Shown here one piece after another: positions 34,630 through 43,037 of a stretch of 64,000 nt of DNA. Made by a program: the position numbers and the translations under genes. This DNA comes from CBDCBA01 sp965214125 (GTDB lineage: Bacteria > Planctomycetota > Phycisphaerae > Tepidisphaerales > Tepidisphaeraceae). Under the pieces are notes generated by a model. The model was not told the DNA's origin. It was given only the letters and a program-made list of their open reading frames with translations, and made no database searches. The stretch spans positions 496,001 to 560,000 of the forward strand of contig CBDCBA010000024.1 of NCBI GenBank assembly GCA_965214125.1, given 5' to 3'. Each line of letters opens with the position of its first letter. Position 1 is the stretch's first letter.

Positions 34630-35520
34630 TCACTCGTGCGGCAAGAGGAACACATCGTTGAGATCGTTCAAATCCGCGGCTCGTGAAGCAACGTGCCCGT
34701 CCACGAAAAGCAGGTTCAGATCGCCACGGTGGCGCGTCAGTTCCAGCGTCACGCGATGCGGATCATCCATCGCATCTCCGCGGCCTAACTCGTCGGCGAG
34801 CGTTACCATGCCGGTTCCGCTAATTGAGGGTTGCCAAGCGATGATCGAGCCGGGGGTTCGCTTGGCATCTGCCATCACAAGGGTGGTTGCGGCGTCGCGG
34901 GCACGCGCTAACTGGCCGCGGTGGCGACGGGGTAGAGTGACCCGATTATCGTCGTAGCCCAGCAGGCTTCCGTTCAACCCAAAGTCAAACCGGTAGCTTT
35001 CCCCAACGAAGTAGCCGACACCGTCGACGAACAGCATCGTTGTCTTCGGCGGCGTCGCGTGCAGCTCGGGAGCTGCCGGGCAAGCGAAGATGCCGGCGTT
35101 CGCGTCCGGATCAACCCCTGCTTCTATTTCGAGGTAGCGGCCCAGCGAAGTTGGAAACTCCGCGACCAACTCGTCGCCCGGAACATGGGCGGCCGACCGG
35201 ACGTCCACATAATCATAACGCCGCCGGCGCGGGTCGTTCAACGCCAAGGGAAGTGAGCCATAGGCGTTGAGGTTTGTCACGTTCACCCGGCCAGCAAGCG
35301 GAAGATAGCCCTCGCGGTCGATCGCATACGAAGCAAGCGCTATACCTTGCTCGTGCAGGTTTGCCGCACACGCCGCCTGCCGTGCGGCCGACCGCGCCAC
35401 CGAAAGTACCGGCAGCAGGATCGCCAGCAGCAGGCCGATGATGCCGACTACCACAAGCAACTCAATCAGCGTGAAGCCGTTGGATCGCGAAGCTTCTCTC
35501 CTGTTCGCGTTGCCCCTCAT
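34630..35520 (-). CDS. Type II secretion-like pseudopilin (H-x9-DG family)
   Basis: The 296-residue protein has a prepilin leader ending S-N-G-FTLIELLVVVGIIGLLLA. The glycine before F is the prepilin peptidase site, and the glutamate at position +5 is present. The C-terminus carries HRGDLNLLFVDGHVASR, the H-x9-DG motif of the large planctomycete/verrucomicrobial pseudopilin family. It would be processed at the membrane and form or decorate a pseudopilus. It is the first gene of a four-gene operon; a C-rich stretch at 35578-35585 lies upstream on the plus strand. Confidence 0.88.
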   Translation of the reverse strand: MRGNANRREASRSNGFTLIELLVVVGIIGLLLAILLPVLSVARSAARQAACAANLHEQGIALASYAIDREGYLPLAGRVNVTNLNAYGSLPLALNDPRRRRYDYVDVRSAAHVPGDELVAEFPTSLGRYLEIEAGVDPDANAGIFACPAAPELHATPPKTTMLFVDGVGYFVGESYRFDFGLNGSLLGYDDNRVTLPRRHRGQLARARDAATTLVMADAKRTPGSIIAWQPSISGTGMVTLADELGRGDAMDDPHRVTLELTRHRGDLNLLFVDGHVASRAADLNDLNDVFLLPHE

Positions 35521-35611
35521 GTGATCTCCCGCGCTGGCCTCGGGTTGCTATAGCAGTGCTAGATCCGGGCAACATAACCCCCCCCGAAAAGTCAAGCGCG
35601 AAATCAGCCGG

Positions 35612-37417
35612 TCAGAAGTTTGCCTTTCGCACGTAGACCGCGAAGCGCGTCGGTTTGGCGGCGGTGACGGCGAAGGCGTTCTTGCCCTGCTTGAGGCGGA
35701 CCGTCGTCTCGCCGCCGTCGCCGGCGTAGGCCTGTTCGCCGTTGACGAACAGGGTGATGCCGTTCCAACGGTTGGCCTGCACGCGGACGGTCGCCTCGCG
35801 GTCGTGGACGCTGTCGAGCTCGCCGTGGGCGACGAGCGCGCCGTCGGTTCCTTCGGCGAAGCGCGGCATGTTCGTCAGGCCCAGCAGCTTGGCGAAGTCG
35901 ATGTGGTCGTCGGCCTCGGCGGCGGCGGGCGTCCACTCCGTACCGTTGCTGCCCGGAGCCGGCGGAGCCTCGCTCTCGGCCAGCTCGACCGGCCCGGCGA
36001 CCTGCCACGCCTCGACGACCTCCTCGTTCGACGTGTGCTTCTTGGCCGCGTCCCAGCTCGCGCGCAACTGCTGTGGCGTGGGTGGATCGAACGTTTTGCC
36101 GCTCGTCGGCAGGCGGCCGGGGTTGAGCGGCGGTAAATCATCTTTCTGGGCGGCGATGAGCTCGTCGACCATCTCAACGATCCTGTCCATCGGCAGCGTC
36201 GCGGCCGTCAGCGGATCGGCGAAGCAGGCTTGATAAACCGCGTCCAGATCCTGCTCGCGGATCGCTCGCGCGTACAGCTCGTGCTGACTAATGTGGGGCA
36301 TCATGTAGTTCACAAGCTGCGCCGGTAGCGGGTCGACGCGCGTCGGCTGGCAGCCGTTTTTGTCGACGAGCGTGGGCGTCTCGACGATCGCCGTCGGCGG
36401 CAGGTTGGGGATTGCGCCGCGATTTGGCAGGTTCCCGTAGACCACGCTCGACTCGCCCGTGACGATGCTGTGCGCGATCACGCTGCCGTACTCGTGGCTC
36501 TTGTGAACGGTGATCGGCTCGTCGCTCTTGCTGAAGTCGATCAACCGCTCGAACTCGTCGACGATGCCGTCGCAGCGGCGAAGATACTCGTCGACGGGCA
36601 CGTTGAACTTCTCGATGTACCCCTCGTGCGGCATGAAGTGGGCGTTGTACTCGGCGTTGTGCTCGGAGCTTTCGGTGACGAAGTAGCCCAGTCGCTTCAT
36701 CAACTCATAGCGGACGCTCTCCCGCCCGGCGGCGATTTTGTCGTCGGCGATCTCGAAGAGCTTCGGGTAGAGGTCGACGCCGTCGCGTTCGAGCTTCAGG
36801 AAGAAGGCCATGTGGTTGATTCCGGCGACGACGTAGTTGCCTTCCTCCTCGGGGATGCCCAAATCGGTCATCCGGCCGCTGTAGGTGCCCTGCACGCTGT
36901 GGCACAGGCCGACGGCGTTGATCTTCCAGTCGGTCGCCTCGTTGAGCCCGCGAATGTTCATGCTCATCGGGTTGCTGTATTGCAGCAGCCAGCAGTCCTT
37001 CTTGGCCAGCTCCACGATGTCGCGGCCGAGCTGCTGCATGAAGGGGTAGGTCCGCAGTGCCCTGAACAGCCCGCCGGGCCCGGTGGTGTCGGCGATGGTG
37101 AAGTTCAGCCCGTACTTGCGGGGGATCTCGAAGTCGACGAGCGTCGAGTTAAAGCCCCCCACCTGCACCATGCAGACGACGAAGTCGGCGTCGCGAATCG
37201 CCTCCTGCTGGTTGAGCGTCTTCTCGATCGTCGGGTTCACGCCGAGCGCATCGGCGACCTTCCGGCAGAGGGCGGCCCCGACATCGAGGCGGGCCTCGTC
37301 GATGTCCATATAGGTGAAGGTGGCATCCTGGAACTCTGGGTACTGCAGCAGGTCGCCGGTGAGGTTCTTGCTGAAGACAACGCTCCCGGCGCCGATCATG
37401 GCGATCTTCTTGGGCAT
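35612..37417 (-). CDS. Family 4 glycoside hydrolase (alpha-galactosidase type) with C-terminal extension
   Basis: The protein has 601 residues against about 450 for the family. The N-terminal Rossmann part shows MIGAGSVVFSKNLTGDLL for NAD+. GLCHSVQGTYSG near residue 170 contains the metal-binding cysteine, and AGINHMAFF near residue 200 the metal-binding histidine. GH4 enzymes cleave glycosides by a redox mechanism with NAD+ and Mn2+; the C-H-S-V-Q form resembles MelA-type alpha-galactosidases. Residues about 470-601 form an extra beta-rich domain (RVQANRWNGITLFVNGEQAY) of unknown function, perhaps for carbohydrate binding. Confidence 0.9.
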   Translation of the reverse strand: MPKKIAMIGAGSVVFSKNLTGDLLQYPEFQDATFTYMDIDEARLDVGAALCRKVADALGVNPTIEKTLNQQEAIRDADFVVCMVQVGGFNSTLVDFEIPRKYGLNFTIADTTGPGGLFRALRTYPFMQQLGRDIVELAKKDCWLLQYSNPMSMNIRGLNEATDWKINAVGLCHSVQGTYSGRMTDLGIPEEEGNYVVAGINHMAFFLKLERDGVDLYPKLFEIADDKIAAGRESVRYELMKRLGYFVTESSEHNAEYNAHFMPHEGYIEKFNVPVDEYLRRCDGIVDEFERLIDFSKSDEPITVHKSHEYGSVIAHSIVTGESSVVYGNLPNRGAIPNLPPTAIVETPTLVDKNGCQPTRVDPLPAQLVNYMMPHISQHELYARAIREQDLDAVYQACFADPLTAATLPMDRIVEMVDELIAAQKDDLPPLNPGRLPTSGKTFDPPTPQQLRASWDAAKKHTSNEEVVEAWQVAGPVELAESEAPPAPGSNGTEWTPAAAEADDHIDFAKLLGLTNMPRFAEGTDGALVAHGELDSVHDREATVRVQANRWNGITLFVNGEQAYAGDGGETTVRLKQGKNAFAVTAAKPTRFAVYVRKANF

Positions 37418-37439
37418 GATGCGGAGGATAGCAACTCGC

Positions 37440-38114
37440 TCACGCCGCCGGGCTAGCGGCGGAGGCGGCGCGGATGCGGTCGTTCATCTCACGGGCGATC
37501 GGCTCGGCCGACGCCGGATCGGCCGGGAAAAACTCAACCGGGCAAAGGGACACGAGCAGGCGCGACAGCCGCGACTCGACCGCGACGAACGGCCGGCGAC
37601 TTTCGAGGTTGCACGCCTTCGCCCGCCAGCCGCGCCGCCAGCGTCGCCACGTCGGCGGGCCGCTCCCCTCGCGAAGCGACACGCCGCGCCGCGACAGGCG
37701 AAGCTGCCACCGGCAACGCTCGGGCAGCGGGCCCTGTTGCCGCCTCGCCTCGCGGGCGAGCGCGACGGCACCGCTTGCCACCAGCAGAATGATCGCACCG
37801 CCCGCGGCCCAGCGAGTGTGTTGACGCCAGACGACGTCGAGAGCGATGAGCAACCCGCCGACGAGGACGGGCATGCCGATCAACCAGTAGAGCTCGCCCA
37901 TTGAACTGGCGCTGCCCCAGACGAGCGTCTCGTCCTCCTTCAAGGAAAAGCCGCAACCGGCGCAGGTTCGACCGTCGGGCATGTCGGTGAGGCACAGCGG
38001 GCACGGCGACCCCGGCGGCGGCGGGCGGCCACACTCGGGGCACGGGTGGTCGCCGATGCCGGTGCGGTCGTACCCGCAGTTCGGGCAAGTCTGCGGCAAG
38101 ATTTGATCGGTCAC
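37440..38114 (-). CDS. Zinc-ribbon membrane protein, paralogue 2
   Basis: The protein has 224 residues from GTG 38114, which has a strong AGGAGG four bases upstream. The N-terminal 70 residues contain two zinc ribbons (CPNCGYDRTGIGDHPCPECG, then CPLC...CAGCGFSL). Two membrane segments follow at about 80-120, and the C-terminal part is basic and Arg-rich. CPNCGYDRTG closely matches CLACGYDRSG in the next gene. Function is unknown. It is the last of three similar genes in a row. Confidence 0.65.
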   Translation of the reverse strand: MTDQILPQTCPNCGYDRTGIGDHPCPECGRPPPPGSPCPLCLTDMPDGRTCAGCGFSLKEDETLVWGSASSMGELYWLIGMPVLVGGLLIALDVVWRQHTRWAAGGAIILLVASGAVALAREARRQQGPLPERCRWQLRLSRRGVSLREGSGPPTWRRWRRGWRAKACNLESRRPFVAVESRLSRLLVSLCPVEFFPADPASAEPIAREMNDRIRAASAASPAA

Positions 38115-38133
38115 GCAACCTCCTGGCACCTGT

Positions 38134-39774
38134 TTAGCCGGTCGCCGTCGCGGGTTGCGTTTCACCCGCCCACCGCGTCAAGCGGCGGCGCAGGGCGGTG
38201 ATCATCGGCGGGTCGGCGCAGAACAGTACGTCGGCGGCCGGTTCGAGCAGGCCTGCCGCGTCGCCGGGCGAGATGTGAAGTCGCCACAGGTCGGTGTCGC
38301 GCCCGAACCGATCGAGCCGCCACCGCAGCCCGTCCCACGCCCGCCGCTCGGTGCCCTCCGTCTTGACGTGGACCACGATGCCGCCCCGCGACAGCAGCAC
38401 CAGCGGCTGGGAGCGATTGTCGCGCAGGGCGTGAAGCACCCGGCGGCGTCGCGGCCAGGTTGAGGCGAACAGCACCGCGAATCCGTAGCTCATCATGACG
38501 ATGATCAGCACGAACCCGCCGATGGCGCGTGGGACCGAGAGCCAGTCCAGCAGCCGGATCACCAGCCCGCCGATTAGCGGGAGCCCGACCAGCCCACCGA
38601 TGAGAATCAGGCCGATCCGCTGGTCGCCCCGCCGTTCGAGCCGCGCGGCCTCGCGGTGCGTTGGGTCGCGGCGCGACAGGAGCAGCTCGCGCGGGGTCGG
38701 CTCGATCACCAGCGCCAGCTGCCGCGCCGGCTCGCCGCACTCGGGGCACTTGCGGCGCGGCGGCAGGCCGGACCGGTCGTAGCCGCAGGCGAGGCATTGG
38801 GGCGTGTGCGTGACGACGTGGAACGCGTCCCGCCGCGCGGTCGGCGTCGCGCGCAGTTGTCGAAGCAGGCGGCGCAGGCCGGCCGCGGAGAGCCCGCGCG
38901 ACTCGACCAGCCAGCCGGGCCCGCCGTTCCAGGGCCGCCGCGCGGCCGTGAATGCGTGCCGCAGATCCAAGCCCCGGCACCACGCCGCGACCACGTCCTC
39001 GACCACGGCCGCCGCCACCAGCAGCACGCAGGCGACCGCCAACCATCCGGCAAGCCACCAGCCGAACCATGCCCCCAACGCCGCGCCGGCCGCGGCGAAC
39101 AGCAGCGTGACCGCCGAGTTCGTCAGCCACTCGCGCCGGGTCGCCTGACGCGTCCCGCCGATGCCGATGCGCAACCGCAGCAGCCCGTCGCGATCCGGCC
39201 GGACGGCGAGGCGAAGGTACTCCCGCCACGGGTGGCCCGGCGGCTCGCCCGCGGCCCCGCGCACGCCGTAGCCGTCGGCCGAGAGCGCGAGGAAGCGTCG
39301 CCCGCGGTGGTGGGGGCGGGGGACGAGGTCGTGGATTCCGCCCAGCAGCACGACCGCCATCGCCAGCCCGATCGGCACGAACGCGAGGAACCACGGCGCG
39401 CCGGCGATCAGCCCGCCGATCGCGAGCAGCCCCAGCCACGTCGCGCAGCCGAGCTTGCCGCCGTAGGACCGCCACCGCTCGCGGCGGGTCGGCTCGGCCA
39501 CGGGCAGCCAAAGTTCGTCCGGCGGCGGGCGGAAGCCGCAGGCGTCGCAGCGCATGCCGTCGAAGCTTCGCGACTCGCAACGGGGGCAGCGTTTCAGCGG
39601 CCGGACCGGCGGGAGGTCGATTTGCCGCTCACCCGCCGGCGGCAGGGCTAGGACATTCGTCGGCAGTTGCCGCGTCTGGCGTCGGAGTTTCGCCAGCGCG
39701 TCGCGCCGCCGTCGCCGCTGGGTCTGTCGCCCGGTGCGACGATTCCACCGCACGAGTTGCCGCCAACGCCTCAC
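38134..39774 (-). CDS. Zinc-ribbon membrane protein, paralogue 3
   Basis: The protein has about 546 residues and is polytopic. A first zinc ribbon (RCPRCESRSFDGMRCDACGF) lies at about 60-80, membrane pairs lie near residues 115-155, 220-260 and 405-450, and a second ribbon (CLACGYDRSGLPPRRKCPEC) lies at about 335-355. The start is uncertain: GTG 39774 and TTG 39810 both precede a basic lead, and either overlaps the end of the upstream gene by about 150-180 bases. Function is unknown. Confidence 0.6.
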   Translation of the reverse strand: MRRWRQLVRWNRRTGRQTQRRRRRDALAKLRRQTRQLPTNVLALPPAGERQIDLPPVRPLKRCPRCESRSFDGMRCDACGFRPPPDELWLPVAEPTRRERWRSYGGKLGCATWLGLLAIGGLIAGAPWFLAFVPIGLAMAVVLLGGIHDLVPRPHHRGRRFLALSADGYGVRGAAGEPPGHPWREYLRLAVRPDRDGLLRLRIGIGGTRQATRREWLTNSAVTLLFAAAGAALGAWFGWWLAGWLAVACVLLVAAAVVEDVVAAWCRGLDLRHAFTAARRPWNGGPGWLVESRGLSAAGLRRLLRQLRATPTARRDAFHVVTHTPQCLACGYDRSGLPPRRKCPECGEPARQLALVIEPTPRELLLSRRDPTHREAARLERRGDQRIGLILIGGLVGLPLIGGLVIRLLDWLSVPRAIGGFVLIIVMMSYGFAVLFASTWPRRRRVLHALRDNRSQPLVLLSRGGIVVHVKTEGTERRAWDGLRWRLDRFGRDTDLWRLHISPGDAAGLLEPAADVLFCADPPMITALRRRLTRWAGETQPATATG

Positions 39775-40495
39775 CGGGGGGATCGTCGCCGGCGTCGGCC
39801 GCGTCGACAAGCGGCGGCAGGTTGAGGGCGACGCGCGTCGCGAGCGGGACGTCGAGCGTCAGGCCGGCGGGCGTGAGCCAAGCTTCGAGCGTCGACAGCA
39901 CGGCGCGGGCGGCGTCGGCGGGAAGTTCCGCGTCGAGCGTGGCCGACTCCTCCGGCTTCACCCCCACCCAGCGTTGCCAGCGGCGGCGGAGCGGCGCGCG
40001 CGGGGTGATGCGCAGCGTCAGCCAGCCGGGGGCGGGATCAGGCTCCCACGTTGCGGCGACGCCCACGGTGCGGCCGTCGCGCCAGGGGGTTGTCTTGCCG
40101 AGGCCGGGGCGACCGGCGTAGTGCCAGCCGTCGGCGGTGAGCGTCAATTGCGTGCGGTCGCGGCGGCGGTCGACGACCTTGGCGCCGTAAAAGGCGGCGG
40201 TGCCGAAGAGCCCGAGCACGCACGCCCCGAGCGTCGCGACGGCCAGCCCCGCGACGAGCCACAATGCCGCCGCCGTCGTGCCGGCCAGGAGCAGCGTCGC
40301 CCAGAACCAGCGCGTGGGCGAGGTCGTCAAGGCCGGCCCCCGGCCCGCGCTGGTGGCCTGGCCGTGCAGGGCGATGACTTGGTCGTCGTACGCCCACCCG
40401 CACTCCGGGCACCGCCCGACCGCCGGCAGGCCCCGGAGTTCGTAGCCGCACTGCGGGCACTTGCGCGGCGGGGGCGGGGTCAACACGTCCGTCAC
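39629..40495 (-). CDS. Zinc-ribbon membrane protein, paralogue 4
   Basis: The 288-residue protein starts with GTG 40495 and a zinc ribbon, KCPQCGYELRGLPAVGRCPE followed by C-G-W-A-Y-D-D-Q-V-I, very like the second ribbon of the protein at 25936-27318. Two membrane segments follow (about 60-105), then a soluble part with RTQLTLTADGWHYAG. The last 60 residues are Ala/Pro-rich and low in complexity, and are encoded on DNA that also carries the start of the next gene. Function is unknown. Confidence 0.62.
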   Translation of the reverse strand: MTDVLTPPPPRKCPQCGYELRGLPAVGRCPECGWAYDDQVIALHGQATSAGRGPALTTSPTRWFWATLLLAGTTAAALWLVAGLAVATLGACVLGLFGTAAFYGAKVVDRRRDRTQLTLTADGWHYAGRPGLGKTTPWRDGRTVGVAATWEPDPAPGWLTLRITPRAPLRRRWQRWVGVKPEESATLDAELPADAARAVLSTLEAWLTPAGLTLDVPLATRVALNLPPLVDAADAGDDPPGEALAATRAVESSHRATDPAATAARRAGETPTPDAATADECPSPAAGG

Positions 40496-40520
40496 ACCCG
40501 CAGACTACGTTCCCCTCAAG

Positions 40521-41129
40521 CCGCGGGCTAACAGCCCGCAGGCCTCGCCTCTCCCTAATCCTCCACCCCATCCACCTCACCCTCGATCGGCGGCCGGAAC
40601 CCCTCACGCCGGTTCCACCCCCAACCCCGGTGCGACGGGTGGTACGACTCCACCAATCGCAATAGGTGCTCGGCATCGCCCACGAGCCGGCAGTTGTAGC
40701 CCTTCGTGAACCAGCTTCGCCGGCAGAATGCTCCATTCAACGCTCGCGTGAGTGACTGCTTGAGCGCGATGCAGATCGCGTCCTCTTCACGCTCGTTGCG
40801 CCAGCCGATCGCAACGTGGAGGTGCGAGCGATCCGTGGCGACAGAGTAGACCGTGGTCTGCTGGAACTCCTGCGATGCCAGCGTTGCCTCAATGATCAGG
40901 CGTTGCTGGTCTGGGCCGAACCACGCGGACTCCTCCCGCTGGTTACGGCGATACGCGTCGGCGAGTTTTGCGTTGGTCGGCTTGAGGCCGTGCGCGTGGT
41001 GGACGTAGCCCTGCGGGCGATCGGGCATCCAGGTGCCGTAGGCGTGTTGGGTGTAGTGCGCGACGGGCACGGGGAAAGGATGTCGGGTCCGTGAGAGATT
41101 TTGGTGGCCTGCGGGCTGTTAGCCCGCGG
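40521..41129. mobile_element. REP-bracketed RAYT element (doublet F)
   Basis: Perfect 24-bp inverted arms at 40521-40544 and 41106-41129 enclose 561 bases that hold little except the HUH transposase gene. Each arm is itself a palindrome (gcgggct-aac-agcccgc), as in REP sequences. The spacing from left arm to the stop codon is 10 bases and from the start codon to the right arm 35 bases. The outer flanks, read inward, are tcaag and cccag rather than GTAG, so this pair forms its own REP class. Confidence 0.75.
40555..41070 (-). CDS. HUH/Y1 transposase of the REP-associated (RAYT) type
   Basis: The 171-residue protein has the layout of IS200/RAYT nucleases. The opening TQHAYGTWMPDRPQGYV is a common start for this group, SHLHVAIGW at residues 82-90 gives the metal-binding H-U-H (H83, H85), and Y143 in LRLVESYHPSHRGW is a suitable catalytic tyrosine 58 residues later. 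Such enzymes nick single-stranded DNA at a hairpin and join covalently to it; RAYTs are thought to move REP sequences. The start is GTG 41070. The gene lies exactly between two inverted REP arms. Confidence 0.75.
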   Translation of the reverse strand: MPVAHYTQHAYGTWMPDRPQGYVHHAHGLKPTNAKLADAYRRNQREESAWFGPDQQRLIIEATLASQEFQQTTVYSVATDRSHLHVAIGWRNEREEDAICIALKQSLTRALNGAFCRRSWFTKGYNCRLVGDAEHLLRLVESYHPSHRGWGWNRREGFRPPIEGEVDGVED

Positions 41130-41155
41130 CTGGGAACTGTCATCCCGCGGCTGGG
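41116..41155. repeat. REP fragment duplicated at the folD stop codon
   Basis: Two 19-base direct copies (ctgttagcccgcggctggg at 41116-41134 and ctgtcatcccgcggctggg at 41137-41155) differ at two positions. The first belongs to the right arm of the RAYT element, and the second contains the last four codons and TGA stop of folD. Confidence 0.7.
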
Positions 41156-42069
41156 GGCGAGGAGAGTTGCACGCGGTCGCCACCGGCCTGCATCTCGGCG
41201 GCGCGGGCGACGTTGGCCAGGAGCATTGCCACCGTCATCGGCCCGACGCCGCCGGGGACGGGGGTGATCTTGCCGGCCTTGGGGCGCACGCGCTCGAAGT
41301 CGACGTCGCCCACCGTCGTCCGCTTGCCGCTGAGCGTCGTCACGCGGTTGATGCCGATGTCGATGACGCAAGCCCCCTCCTTCACGTGATCCGGCCCGAT
41401 CAGATTCGGCCGGCCGACTGCCACCACCAACACGTCCGCCCGCCGGGTGTGCTCGATCAAATCGCGCGTCTCCTTCTGGCAGACCGTGACCGTCGCCTTG
41501 CGCTGCGTGAGCAACAACGCCACCGGCTTGCCGGCAATCTCGCTCGCGCCGACGACGACGGCCTCGGCGCCTTCGAGCTCCACGCCGCTCGCCTCGATCA
41601 GCTCGACGGCCGCCCGCGCGGTGCAGGGGGCGATGAGCGTTCGCCCATAGACCACGCGCCCGATGTTCGCCGGGCTCACGCCTTCGACGTCCTTTTCCCC
41701 GCGAATAAGCGATTGCAGCGGCGTTGGGTCGGTTCCGCCCGGCAGCGGCAGATGGAGCATGATGCCCGTGACGCTCGCCTCCTGGTTGAGACGGATGATC
41801 TCGCCCGCCACGCGATCGAACGGGGCGTCTGCGGGCAGGCGGAGCAGGTCGTAGTCGATGCCGACGGCCCGGCAGCTCTCGGCCTGGCGCTGGGCGTAAA
41901 CCTCAGCCCCGCCCCCGTTCGACTCGCCGCAGAGGATCGCGACCAGCTTCGGCGGCCTTCCCGCTTCGCGGAGCTTCGCCACCCGTTCGGCCGTCTCCGC
42001 CCGGCTGACTTCGGCCAGGGCGCGGCCGTCGATAAGGTTGTCGGGCGGGGCGTCGTCCGGCGCGGTCAT
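41140..42069 (-). CDS. folD: Bifunctional methylenetetrahydrofolate dehydrogenase/cyclohydrolase
   Basis: The 309-residue enzyme interconverts 5,10-methylene-, methenyl- and 10-formyl-tetrahydrofolate. Family signatures are VTGIMLHLPLPGG near residue 105 and CVIDIGINRV, GDVDFERV and TPVPGGVGPMTVAMLLANV near residues 245-295. The usual G-R-S-x-x-V-G-x-P is altered to VVGASEIAGKPVALLL, and the usual Y-V-x-x-K near residue 55 reads AEVYAQRQ, in which the catalytic lysine is not obvious. The start is ATG 42069. The last four residues (P-A-A-G) and the stop derive from repeat sequence. Confidence 0.9.
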   Translation of the reverse strand: MTAPDDAPPDNLIDGRALAEVSRAETAERVAKLREAGRPPKLVAILCGESNGGGAEVYAQRQAESCRAVGIDYDLLRLPADAPFDRVAGEIIRLNQEASVTGIMLHLPLPGGTDPTPLQSLIRGEKDVEGVSPANIGRVVYGRTLIAPCTARAAVELIEASGVELEGAEAVVVGASEIAGKPVALLLTQRKATVTVCQKETRDLIEHTRRADVLVVAVGRPNLIGPDHVKEGACVIDIGINRVTTLSGKRTTVGDVDFERVRPKAGKITPVPGGVGPMTVAMLLANVARAAEMQAGGDRVQLSSPPAAG

Positions 42070-42117
42070 GGTGCGAGCATAAGCGGGCACGCCTTCGCGA
42101 AGCGCTACCCTCGGCCG

Positions 42118-43008
42118 ATGCCTGATTTCGAAGGAACACTGCAACAACGCTGGGAACCACTTGTCCATCCGTGGCGACACGAGGATTTGCGTACCCGGGC
42201 CGCCGCGTGGCTGGAGAAACACCTTGCCTGGCAGTCGGAGCTGACGTTCGCCGAGAAATTCGCGCGCGGCGTGCCAATCAACGGAGCGACGCCGGCCGAC
42301 TATCTCCAGCGCGTCATTGATGTCAACGGCGTTGCGGTGTTGGCCGGCATTCGGTTCAAGGGCAAGCGGGAGTTGATGCCGTTCGTCGACCTGCTCGCCT
42401 GGGACGGCCCGATCGACCTGAAGGCAGCGACGCGAGCGGTCGGCGACGCGTGGTCGATCTTCAAGCCGCGATACGCCCGCGTGCTGTGGCGGGGCGAGCC
42501 CGACGTTCTCGGGACGACGCTGGATCAGTCCGTTCACGCCGCTCGTGCCGGCGACGTGGCGGCAGGCGAGACAGACCCGTCGCTCCGACTGGTGCCATGG
42601 GACGATCCAGGCGCGGCCGCGGCGCTCGTCGGCGGGATTTATGAGGAGTTTGGCGAGGATTTTATCGAAGAAGTGGTCCCGGCCACCGCGGAGACATTGG
42701 CCTGGTGCCGCGACGACGGCGAACTCTGTCGCATTGAGGTCGATGGCGAGACGGCGGGTGTCTGGGCGACAGCGCCCGATTCGGTCGAGTGGATGCCCGG
42801 CCAAGTCGTAATCGAGGAGTGCCTGTCGAAGCGGTTTCGCGGGCGCAGGTTGGGGGTTTCGGTGCAGCGGCTTGGGGCAGCTCGGCTCGAGGCTGACGAC
42901 GTGCTGCTGGGAACGATTGCCGCCGTCAACAGTGCCAGCCGGGCCACGGCTACGCGGGCGGGGCGCGTTGAGGAGATGCGGCTGACCTTTCTCCCGATGA
43001 ACGACTGA
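42118..43008 (+). CDS. Putative acetyltransferase-fold (GNAT-like) protein
   Basis: The 296-residue protein has no clear family match. The C-terminal 100 residues follow a GNAT-like order: GQVVIEECLSKRFRGRRLGVSVQRL has an R-G-x-x-L-G loop as in acetyl-CoA binding, followed by GTIAAVNSASRATATRAGRV, which resembles the N-x-x-S-x-x-x-A-x-x-x-G-R end of that fold. The N-terminal 190 residues are unassigned. It starts 48 bases from the divergent folD gene. Confidence 0.6.
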   Translation: MPDFEGTLQQRWEPLVHPWRHEDLRTRAAAWLEKHLAWQSELTFAEKFARGVPINGATPADYLQRVIDVNGVAVLAGIRFKGKRELMPFVDLLAWDGPIDLKAATRAVGDAWSIFKPRYARVLWRGEPDVLGTTLDQSVHAARAGDVAAGETDPSLRLVPWDDPGAAAALVGGIYEEFGEDFIEEVVPATAETLAWCRDDGELCRIEVDGETAGVWATAPDSVEWMPGQVVIEECLSKRFRGRRLGVSVQRLGAARLEADDVLLGTIAAVNSASRATATRAGRVEEMRLTFLPMND

Positions 43009-43037
43009 GTGCCGATGACTTCGATACACTCCCGGCC

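Noticed and set aside
41101..42117. Upstream extension of the GNAT-like gene
   Set aside because: The open frame lies opposite folD and has no similarity to a protein; ATG 42118 is the first start after folD.
41140..43029. 629-residue frame that extends folD upstream
   Set aside because: The added 320 residues are antisense to the GNAT-like gene; FolD similarity starts near ATG 42069.
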